A program made the translations under genes and the position numbers. Positions 1 through 12,100 of a stretch of 64,000 bases of DNA are shown here, in pieces; within the stretch, counting starts at the first letter, position 1, and each line of letters begins with the position of its first letter. The stretch spans positions 1 through 64,000 of the forward strand of contig JADDOH010011245.1 in the NCBI GenBank assembly GCA_016648135.1, read 5' to 3'. The stretch comes from Agrypnia vestita (taxonomy: Eukaryota > Arthropoda > Insecta > Trichoptera > Phryganeidae). A model generated the notes under the pieces. That model worked only from the letters and a program-made list of their open reading frames with translations. It did no database searches and had not been told where the DNA came from.

Positions 1-117
1 CAGACGGCGCTCTCTCTGCTCGTTGTTCCCGCTCTCTCTGGCCTCTCGGAAGGTCGCCAGCTGCTTCTGTAGCTCGCGTACTTGGCTCTCTAGCCGGGGG
101 ATTTCCGAGCATTTTGC
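1..117 (-). CDS. sti: citron kinase exon 11 (partial, coiled coil)
   Basis: Acceptor TAG at 118-120; reads [20 protein letters not shown] and onward in phase 0 with exon 10. The exon runs off the left edge of the window. Confidence 0.8.
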
Positions 118-3100
118 CTACGTAAAGAAGTAGCACGTGTAAACCGATATGGACAATTAAAAAATTTACAGAACTTATTGTTTATGATTGCAACTTCAAA
201 AATCAAGAATAACATAAATGTGTTTAAAATGTAATGTGTCACTTTGTCTTAAAAGCTGTATCACGATTTGAAAGATTTCAAAATATTAGGTCCTTACATA
301 TGAAATTGACGTTTTGCCGTACTGGCAAATTTGATCTCAAATATCTCTCTTTGGTTAGGAATTCCAAATCCAAATTTATACAGCTATTTACTCATGTATT
401 TGTGTTTTGAAAATTATAATTCATTTGTTTTTTCCTCAATTGTTTTTTTCTTTGCGTCACTCAGTTTACAAAATGAAAAACTTGAAATATCGCGTTATTT
501 ACGAGTACGAGTTCCACCGTGGCACCAGTGCTGCAGAAACGGCTCGAAGGATTAATGATGTGTATGGCGACGGTGCCGCAAAAGAAAACACAGTGCGTTT
601 TTGGTTCCAACGTTTTCGTTCTGGAAATTTCGACCTGCAGAACAAGCCCCGTGGACTGCCGGAGACCAAAGTTGATAATGAAGAATTGAAGGCTATTGTG
701 GAAGCGGATCCATCGCAAACCACATCCGAGTTAGCTGCAGGCTCCGGTGTTAGTGATAAAACTGTTTTAATCCACTTGAAGCAAATTGGTAAGGTGAAAA
801 AGCTTGAAAGGTGGGTACCTCACGAATTGAGTGAAGCAAATCAACAAACGCGCGTTGACTGCTGCGTTGCATTACTCAACCGGCACAATAATGAAGGGAT
901 TTTAAATCGAATCATTACCTGTGATGAAAAGTGGATCCTGTACGATAATCGGAAGCGCTCATCGCAATGGCTGAACCCTGCCGAACCAGCCAAACCATGC
1001 CCCAAGCGAAAATTGACTCCAAAAAAGTTACTTGTGAGCGTTTGGTGGACTAGTGCTGGTGTCGTTCACTACAGCTTTCTTAAATCTGGCCAGACGATTA
1101 CGGCAGATGTCTATTGTCAGCAACTGCAAACCATGATGGAAAAGCTAGCTGCTAAACAACCGAGGCTGGTTAATCGCTCTAGGCCACTGCTGCTTCATGA
1201 TAACGCTAGACCACACACTGCACAACAGACGGCTACCAAATTAGAGGAGCTTCAATTGGAATGTCTAAGACATCCACCGTACTCTCCGGACCTTGCCCCA
1301 ACAGATTACCATTTTTTCGAAATTTGGATAACTTCTTGCAAAGGAAAAAATTCAACTCCGATGGGGCAGTCCAAACCGCCTTCAAAGATTTTATTGATTC
1401 CCGTCCGAATGGTTTTTTTAGTAAAGGGATCGATGAACTACCTATGAGATGGCAAAAGTGCATAGATAGCAATGGTACATACTTTGATTAAATAAATATA
1501 TTATAATAAAAAAAATCGGCTTTATGTTCCTCCCATACTAAACGTCAATTTCATATGTAAGGACCTAATATTATTTATAGGCTTGATGAGTAGAGTTAAA
1601 AATCAATGTCTGCGCAGAACATCACTTTACTCTGGTACATGTCAGTACCACCACTTATGGCGCAGGCATAACACGGTGTTATGTCGTGATATTAAGGTGA
1701 TATTTAAATTTGTTTAAATGAATTTCTCATAATCAATATAGGTTACTATAATGATAGTTCGGTTTGCAAAATGAAACGGTTTGCAAAAAATAAGTCAGAA
1801 ATATTGAAAAGAAATTGCAAACTTTGATATTGCGTATCTCCATAACTATTGATATTAGGCCACGGTTGCTTGATCATTTTAGACTCATAACATAGTCAGG
1901 AATCTATCAGCCATGTTTCTGCTGCTAGCTCTGATACATCCTGCATAAATATACACTTCACCAATATGTTTGTAAAAGCCCTGTACAGCGTTAATAAATA
2001 ATAATGATAATAATAAAAATGATCACAGGTTTTGTAATAGCGTGTTATTTTGGATAAAAGTTAAAATGATGATGTTCTAGAGTACCTCGAGATCGGCAAA
2101 GTCCTTGCGGGCCTCGCCTAGCTCCACGCGCAGATTCTGCTCCGTGTCCCGGTGGAGGGTCAGTGCTCGCTGCAGTTCCTCACGTTCCCGTCTGTCTCTC
2201 TGTCTCTCCGCCTCCCGCTCCCCTTCCCGGTCTGTCTCAGAATTGATCAAGGACTGGCGTGTGAGACGGCGAGCCTTAGCCATGCTGTCCTGCACAATGC
2301 AAACAATCATCCGCTCAGTAATAGCAGAAAGGATTGCTGTCTCGAGAGTCAATTGAGTGTAAAGTTACAGCTAAACATGCTTTCAATCAATTTTATCATG
2401 TAAGGTCCGTCCATTCAGTCTTAAAGCATTTCTTAAAAAAATATAAAAAAATTAGATTATCACCAAAAAAAATCAATCCAGAGGGACTATGTATACTGTT
2501 AAAGCTTTCTTACAGTAGAGTTATCTTTGGTTCACTTAATTTCGAAATGTTTCCACATGAAGACCATAATTTTTTTTTACAAATTGATTACAGAAAGTTA
2601 AAAAAAAATTACATGTTCCAGTTATTTTTGGAAAAGTAGTTAAATAAAACATTTTCAACAATACAGAAAAAGTACTGAGTGAAAGAAAGAAAAGAGCGTT
2701 TGAGGAAGGACGAGGGACTAAAATTGATTCAGAACTTCCAAGAGAATATCAAGGTCTTTTGGAAGGACGTTAAAAAGTCCTGTAGTGGCACGAAAAGAGG
2801 TGGTGTGAATGCTACAATGTCAAAGAATGGAAAGATGCTTAGGAATGAAATAAATGGAGGAATTATTTAAAGAAATGTACGAGAGCAACAGGAATGCGTG
2901 AGGATTTCTTTGAGGCATTTAGGGATTTATGAGTGGTGACAACAGTGTAAATGAGATACCTGTGGAAGAAATCAAAAGCGCATTGAAACACATGAAGAAC
3001 GGCAAGGCTTATGACAATTTTGCTGCCGAGTACATCAAGGGTGGTGGTCCAGTAAAGCCACGTTCACATGGACCGCGCGGTACCGCGCGGAGAGAGCGTT

Positions 3101-6100
3101 CACATGACAGCATTGTGCGCGAGCCAGTCCGGCATCAACATTGTTAGAGAATGGATGTGGAGGAGGCAATTTGCTTACGGATTTTATATCGAAAACTGAA
3201 ACATCGCAGAAGACAAAGAAGATACTGGGTGCATCCTATTTTAAGTCAAAGACTTTCTTCAAGCCTATTTTTTACTTTATATCCCGACCTGAGACTACAC
3301 GAAGAGAATTTTTTTAACTATTTCATAATGTCGGTTACATCCTTCGATTTTTTATATGATTGCGTTGAAAACGATTTAAAACATAGTGATCATGCTATAA
3401 GGTATTGCATCAAGGTATCACCAAGATCTTCTTTTTATTATTTTATTCGAATAGTCCTTCGAACTAAGATTCCAAATGGCATCTCTTTTTTTAATTTCAT
3501 CGATAAGCAAATCGATAGATACGTCTTCGCTACTCATTTTCTTCGATCTATGCGTCTGTCCGTCTCAAACCGCGCGGATCAACTGAACGGGTCGATACAG
3601 GCGTGTAGGATCTTGATCCGCGCGGCACCGCGCGGTACCGCGCGGGTCAAGATCTTGCGCGCGGGTAGGAGCGGTGCCGCGCGGTGCCGCGCGTTAATGT
3701 AGACGATAAACTCTATTTATTAAGATCTTGTACCGCGCGGTGAGTAGTTCCGCGCGGTACCGCGCGGTCATGTGAACGTAGCCTAATACTCTTGTGGCTT
3801 CATAGACTCTTCAACCAATGCTGTTTAGAGGACAGCCACACTCCAATGAATTGGAAAAGAACTGTTATCATGCCTCTATACAAAGGATGATGAATGTCAG
3901 CAAATCAGAAGTGATGGTGTTCGAGAGAAAATAATAAGTGACTAAATAATGTGATCGTAATGATGTATGTAATTGTAAACAACAAATGCTTAGAACAAGC
4001 GAATGAGTTTGTGTATTTGGAAAGTATATTTAGTAGAGATGGCAAGACTGAGAACGATATCGAAAGAAGAGTGATTCCGTATAACAAAGTAAATGGTACC
4101 ATAAATGCAATTATAGCCAATAAGAACCTGTAAAAGGAAGCAAGTACATAATGACATTCTAGTGCCAACTCTGATGTATGGAAGTGAAGCCTGGATTTAG
4201 AAAAAAAGAAATGAAAATAGGCTAAATGCAGAGAAAATTCGGTCACTAAGGCGCTTGCGTGGAAAATCTTTGATTGATAGAGTGAGGAATGAACAAATTA
4301 AAAGTAAATGTAATGCTGGCTAATGTGAATTTAATAGGGTGGTAGATAAAATAAAGAAAGTAGTGCTGAGATGGTTAGGTCATGTAGAATGTATGAGTGA
4401 GGAAAGGATGCTTAAGAAAATATATGGGGCGAGTGTTGAAGGCAATAGGAATAGAGGTCGTCCGCGAAAGACCTGGCATGATCAGATACTGCATGTATTG
4501 GAGAACGGCCCTGTTAAAAGCCGCAACAACCGTATAGCATGCACGAGAAGATATGTGTGTAGACGAAGTAAAATGTGTGTGCAAAGATAGAAGAATATAG
4601 CGTTCTATCCTCTCTGCCTACCCCTACGGTGGTTACGGCATGATGGTTAATTAGTTAGTTAGTTTATATGTGTTAATGTAAAAATATGGATTCATAAATA
4701 AAGGAATAAATATGTAATTCATGACTACTCATTTTAAGAAAATGTGTCAGAATCTTAGGGACATTATTAGTTTTAAATAATTACCGAATGCCTCATCATG
4801 TAGCAATGGGGTATTATTCAAAAGCAATTTCATTTTCTTTTAAGTCGCTCTACATTTTTTCGCTGTGGTACAGAATATACACAGATATTAGAAAAAATTC
4901 AATATATTATTTTTCAATAGCAAGGTTTTACATAAAAAGTATAGCATGTTACCTTGTGCTCCTTCTGCAGGCGCTGCAATCCCTGGAGCTCCCGCTGGGC
5001 TCGGTCCAGCTCGGCTGTGGAAGCTGCCAGACGTGCGGTGAGCTCCCGGCCAGCCTCCTGCAAGCGGGCGCAGTGTTCCGTCAGGCCGCGCTGCCGCTCC
5101 CGCTGCTCCGCCTGCTGGCGCTCCTGCTGCTCTGCCCACTGAGCGCGCGCCGCCCGCACAGCAGCCAGGGATCGCTCCTCCAGCGCAGCCCTCTCGCGAT
5201 GCTCCGCCTCCATTTGCCGCTGCAGTTTCTGTTAGCACACCACGATTAAGATACCATAAATAACACAAGTAAGCGCAGACAGAACCGGTGCATACCTGAT
5301 TGTGACACACCGTATCCGCCAGGTCCCTTTCCAGCCGGGCGCGAGTATCCTCCAGTTCTCGCAAGAGGCGCGCACGCTCCTCGCCCAGCACGGCCGCACA
5401 TTCGGCCGCAGCCAGCCTCCTGTGCAGGCCCTCGATCTCTTTCTTGCGGGATTCCAGCAGCGTCTCCATCTCCCTACCCCAATATTGACAAAACTGGATT
5501 ATTTAAAGAGTTGGGATAAAAGTGAGATAAATAATAATTACATAAAATGAATCATAAAATAACTGCGAGTATTTCAAGAATGACGAGATAGCCAATTAAT
5601 GACAAACCAAAATTTTAAAGAGGAAGATTTTCAGACACTACTTTCAAAAATCTAATTAATAAATTGTTGCCAATTAATCACTCCATGAGACAAGGACAAA
5701 AAAGGGTGATAATGCCTTCATAATGAAACTCATTTCAAGTAAATTAAACAAGTAGAACCGAAAACAAGTGTTTTATTCCCGCACATGGCATCACTTTTGC
5801 TGTTTCATCGACTCTTCCTCCTCTAAGTCTTGATAGTAATTCTATTACTCTGAGATAAGGTTTCTATGAACACCCATATTGGAATAATATTTTGCAAATG
5901 AAGCTTCCACGAACGACTCGGTAACATATCTGGTCACAGACAAAGAAATTGAGTAATAGTGGTATTAAAAAAATATTAAGTTACCTCGGAATACCCATTC
6001 AAGATAGTTTGTATTTTTAAAATTATAGTTGTGGTTAGGACACTGGCCTCGTGATCCAAAGGTTGCGGGTTCGATCCTCACTCCAGACTAGCAAGTTAGT

Positions 6101-9100
6101 CCTATTTTCATAGTACAAGCGCTTAGCTTAGTTTGAAAATAGTAAGAATATTGATGTGACACGTATTCCGTGTTCACATCTCTATTTTTTCTTTTATCTA
6201 TCTTTTTATTTATCTTTTATTTTTTATATTATCGACCATCAAGTTGATAGTCTGCATGTGCGGTCTTTATTGATATTAATTGACGCAGAATAAACTTAAT
6301 TAGATACAAATGTTAATATTTCAAACATTAACACAATCACAAAAGCTCAACTTTATACACAGTGTAATAAGCAAAATATTTTCAATTAATATTGAGTTAC
6401 ATTCAAAATAACAGTACTGGTCTTTCTAGTGGTAACAAGTTTGTGATGAAGGTTAAATGTTTTTGGAGCTGGTAAGTCAAGAGCATAATGTATTTATGTA
6501 GTTCTACGCTGATTAAAGTAGCAATGCCTCTTTACTATCGCCAAATAGCCAATTCGCTTCTTTACCTGTGCAAAGATATATGAAAATTTTACCCGGGTAA
6601 TCCTTCCTTACACACCTACCATGTGGGTAGCCCATACTCAGATCATATTAGAGTATAAATACATAATACCAGGAATCTTATTGGTCTAATAACAATGTTA
6701 GGTACCACGTGGATATCTGTACTCATACACTGAGCATGAGACGTACCTAAAACTGGCAAGGCAGATGGCCGTCGAGTTGAGACTGGCATTAAGGAAGCCG
6801 TCCCCTTCTGCCTCCCCTTCCGCGTCACCGCCGCCATCCACCCCAGCCCCGGGAGTTGCTGCAGGCACCATTTCCGGAGCATAGGTGAAACCTGAAATTG
6901 ACAAATCAAAAGTGCCAAGTTACTACAGATCTGACCGGGTTACTGAACACTTAAATTGATCATACCCAGAATTTAAATATAATGTCTGCACACTACATAT
7001 GTAATAAAAAATATGTACATATATGCGTGTTAAATTAAACTATCTTTAATGTGTTTGTAAAATATTTAGCTACTGTAAACAGGATTGGATTTGGTATATC
7101 TAAGGTATTGGATTGGAACGTTCTATCAAAAACTGAAAAAAGTTTTTATCACACCATATTGTTTTATTTAATAATTCATTTATACATGCCAGCTTTGATG
7201 TAATTCCATCATCGAATTCAAGTTCTTTGTTAAATATACAATTGAGTAGACACTGAATGATGATTTTGGGTAAGAGTATTTTTTTATGATTACATTTAAA
7301 TTAACAAAAAGGAATACCAGTCCTCTCTTGTCAGAGTGGGAATAACCGGTCATATGCCCGAGTGTAGATCTACGCTACTATTTTTGCACCCTCTGTATGT
7401 AGTCTTCGAACCACGCAATAATTGTGTTATTTATCTGTTAAAAAAGGTGTTTTTTTTTTTCTTAAAAAAGTGTTAAAATTAAGTATTTTTATATTCTTTG
7501 ATATATTTAGAACGAAAATATTGAAATACAATATCTTTAGTGTTATTGCTTCCATGGTTTTATTCGATAAACATGTGCATACATTTGTGACAGTAAATTT
7601 CATTACTTATTTTCATAATTAATGAATAAGTAATTATTGTACAAGTAATTATTGAAGTACAAGTTTGTATATTGAGAAACCAGAAACTGCAACTTCTTAG
7701 TGATTATTATTGATTTTTACATGAATATACCCATCACAAAAAAGTGTCTAAAAAACAGCAATCGTGTGCAAAATTGCACGGCAGACAGGGTACATTACGC
7801 GTTACGTACGGGCGGCATACAACCGGTTAAGTCTCCTAACTTTGAAGTAACAATAAATGAACAGAATCATAAGATGCAACCTTCTCTGAAATGACGATCG
7901 ATAACCACCACCACTTCAACATGGTTAGCACCTAATACCAGACTCACCTATGAAGGGCAGATTCCTTCCGCTAAAGTGCGTGCGAGTGCGCAGGCTGCCC
8001 ACGCTCGGCACGCGTTGCAAACGTTCTGGACGGCTGAAATTGGAAACGTCATCGTGCGCGTGCACCACGGGCACAACGGGAGGGGGTTGCTCGCGCAGGG
8101 TGCCCCACTGCACGTGCTTAAACAAGTCATGCCGCAGCAAGTGGTCATGCCCAGGACGTGCAGCGGGCGCGGGGCTCATGAGCTGGGCAGTCAGGTCCCT
8201 GTAAGATGCCCCGGGCCCCGCGCCTGGCCAGGTTGGACGCGTATGACGCAGGATGGCCGCGAACACCTGCCCCGCCGCGCTACCAGGCCAGGGAGTGTGC
8301 CCTGTCACCAGCTCAAAGGCCACCACACCCAGGGACCAGTAATCGCAAGGAGTCTGTGGACAAAATTATGAGACTTACTTTTTAAATAAGAGTAGAACTG
8401 ATCAAAGACACAGTTAGGGCCGGTTGTTTCAAGTTGGATTAAGGTAAGCTTTCGTTTAAAGCATAGATATTTACGAAAACGGATCATCTGATTGGTGGAG
8501 AATGCATAAATCTATGCTTTAAATGAATGCTTACTTTAATCCAACTTGAAACAATTGGCCTTTAATCAACTGAGCTTTGCGTATTCAATCTAGGTAGGAA
8601 ATTACTCCCCAATGTATCTACCAATGCTGATATAACTATATTACCTAGATAGGTCTTGGTACACTTATAGTACATGGGTAGATAAATTAGGAAGTAGGTA
8701 CCTACCTGGATTTAATACGCAAAGTTAAGTTAATTGTTCATTAACCAATGCGTTTATCTTTTTTTATTCACCATTATTGAAGGGTTTTTTACCTAGTGTC
8801 AACACTAAGAATTAATATAAAATCTGTACATGTACAAAAGAGAATCCAATTCAAAACTGGATTGGATTCTCTTTTGAAGAGAAGAAAGGATTGATTTATG
8901 AGTAAGAAACTGCCGACTCATTAATGAGCCTGGGGCCGCGTCGCATATATGCGACAGGCACAAAATAAATTATTTATCGACGGCCGCATATCAAATTTGA
9001 AAAACGTAATTTTTTCCCAATAGAGAAATCCTGTTGTGACCTGTCGTTCCATTTTCAACTCAAAAACATCACGGATTATATTTTAAATCAACAATCAAAA

Positions 9101-12100
9101 CAGAAGTTTTTCTGCCGTCAAAATCGTATAGAATTGTTATAGATGGCGCCCCGATCGCGTGTTGTGCAATCGAAATTCAAATATTCCATCGTCAAGGTCA
9201 CGCGCAATGTGCGCGGGAAATACGATTTATTTTTTTCGATTTTCGATTTATTTGTACACGTATATACAAATATATACGATATGTTTTGCGATATTTGTCA
9301 GTTTTTGTTGGTTTATGATTCAATTGAATACTAATAGTGATTTATTAACAAAAATACACGCAATTTTGTTGTGTTTATTTGAAATATGTGTGTGTGTGAA
9401 AGTGTATCATATTTATGTGTTATGAGTGCGATGTCCCGTCGTGTGCCGTGCCGTGTAACAAAATATACCACACAGAAGAAGATTATTATTATTAATAGTA
9501 GTGTTGTCTCTAATAAACAAATAAAAAATTATTATTATTTTTCAGAAAATGTTGCGCTGGCAACATTATGGAAATTCAAAAAAAGATTTTTTTTTTTACT
9601 TAAATGATAAAAAAATCATTGCATTTCGACACTTACGATAAAATAATATGAATGTGTTTTTTTTTTAATATACGCATGTTTTCATGGTTTTTTCGTAAAA
9701 AGAAAAATCACAAAAAATTCAGAAAATTTCCGGCCCTCAACAAGTTAACTGATAATAATAATCCCAACTGTCCAGAATGTAAATTATCTGGAACCAATTT
9801 GAGTCATTAAAAACAATACTTTATTAAATGACATGAATGTATTGTTTATAATGGCAAAACCTCTGTTCAGAATTAAAAACATCAACTCTCGAAACGAACG
9901 AAGCGTTACTGAGAAAAGATGTTACCTATAATTTGCGACTGTAAGACTCACTCAACTTTTTTTTATAAAAATGGTCAAAGGTGTTAAAAATTGAAATAAC
10001 TTTCAGACAAATTCTAACGTAACGTTAATAATTCGGTAGCATGTAAGAAGGCTAGCTCTATTTTGTATTTGGTGAGAAGATCATTCTAACATCTGACGGT
10101 ACCACTATTCACAACTATTTATAAGACATATGTGAGGCCTCTCCTCGAATATGCCTCTCAGATCTGGAATCCATATTTTGCTAAAGATATAGTTTTACTG
10201 GAAAATGTCCAGAGACGAGCCACAAAATTGCCCTTGGGTCTTAAAAACCTGGAGTATGCAGAAAGGCTGAGAGTCTTGAAACCGCCCAATCTTCAGGAGC
10301 GACGAGCAAGAGGTGACCTCAGCGAGACATTCAAGATTCTATCGGGCTACTACAATGTTCCTAATACAGTAAAAGCTCATTAATACAAACAACTATAATT
10401 AGAAATTCGGTATAATTCGAAAAATTTAATCATATTTTATCCCCCTCAAATGATTTTCATACAAAATGCTTCCTATAATTCGAAAAAATGGCTAATTCCA
10501 AATACGAAAAAAATTTCAGACAAAATTATGAAATTTGACACGAAATCATTTGTGTAAATGTTAACATTTGCTACTGTTTTCTCTACCTGCGCTGGCGGGA
10601 ATGACCCTCAGGGCGCTCACAGGGCTTTGATCATTGTATGACAACCGGCGCGGGCCGGCGCCGCGCATGCCGGTTAGGAATGTTTTATGACTTCCGTTTT
10701 ATGATATCCCACCAGAAGATGAGATTAGTTGTCGTCTTGCAAGCCGGTTAGAAGTTTTAAATTGTTACATCTTTGTGTTTTACTAAAATTGAAAATATAT
10801 TTTTCTAGTTGTATCGCGTGAAAACATTTTGTCATTGACTCTTTTTTATGCTTTTATCTGTGATTTCCATGAAAACTTTCGATATTTTAGTCTCTTCATT
10901 TACGATTTAATATTTTGTGTTATTTGATATGTGTGAAGAATATTAGATATTTTATTGCGTTCATGTGTTAGATTTTAGTTATTTTCACATTTTATTTTGA
11001 CTAGTGTGTCGTTTCAAATGAAAATGGCATCAGTTCGCGGCGCATACAAAACGTTAACAGGAAAATTGAGAAGAAGGGCAAGATTGCGAAAAAATATGGT
11101 ATCGCCAATTTGACTGTTTCAACAATTTTAAAAAGTCGCGCCAAAATTGAAAAGGACAGTGAAGTGATGTACAATGTTTGCTGTTTTCATTTTTTCTGTT
11201 TTAAAATTGAATTGATGGCTCAAGATTATTGTCGATTTTTACACGAATATAACCATCACAAAAGTGTCTAAAAAAAAAACAGCAATCGTGTGCGAAATTA
11301 ATGACATATTGTTGTTAAACTTTTCAATGTTTTTGAATTACCTGGAAACGATTATCTGAGATTTTTTTTTCACCTTCCATTTCAGATAATTAGAAGTCTA
11401 CTGTGTAGTTATATCAATGACTTATGAGTACTCACAATGCCAATCTTCTTTTTTGTGATTTGTCAAAATGAGCCCTTACCCCATGAGGATGCTTCTTGGG
11501 CTCCTCCAGTGCACGCAGCAACTCGGGCGCGATGTAATGCGGGGTGCCCACAGGCACAGGACTGCTCACCAGTCCGCTAGCCGGCAGCCTTGCGGCGCTA
11601 CCAAGGTCACCCAATTTTAGATGGCCACACCTGCAACACATCGTCAAATCTACCGTGATTGTATTATTATCGCATCAAATTACGCAACTATAAGAATTTA
11701 AAATCTGCAAACCTATCTATGAGGATATTATCAGGTTTGAGGTCTCTATGGATGTAGCCCAGACAATGAAGCGCTCGCAGGGCCAACACCAGCTCCGCCA
11801 AGTAGTGCGCAGCCTCCTCCTCGGGCAGCCCCGACCCGCCGCGCCGCTCCAGCAGGCCTCCCAGGTCCCCGCCGGCGCAGAATTCCATCACCAGGTAAAG
11901 TTGGCTGGTGTCCTACAATGAGACATTTAGTTTTTGCAAAGATTCCCGTAATTCTCTAACAGAGGCACAATTAGCCACTATTACCCCTGAAGTAAGAGCC
12001 ATTAAAGATTACCCTAAAGAACCCCACCGGGCTTTATGCACTGATTCTTTTATAAAGGTGAAAATACTATAATGTGTGACCTGAAAAGCGTACTGCAGAG

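Noticed and set aside
4788..5249. Plus-strand 153-codon frame opposite kinase exon 9
   Set aside because: It is the antisense shadow of a GC-rich coiled-coil exon; the minus strand has matching phases, splice sites and heptads.
6027..6100. Functional tRNA gene
   Set aside because: Box A and box B are present but no closed acceptor stem can be drawn and related heads recur as SINEs.
7976..8371. Plus-strand 131-codon frame opposite kinase exon 6
   Set aside because: Antisense shadow of an exon with clear kinase C-lobe motifs.
8835..8876. microRNA precursor
   Set aside because: Only 16 paired bases with a 10-base loop and no lower stem; more likely part of a MITE.
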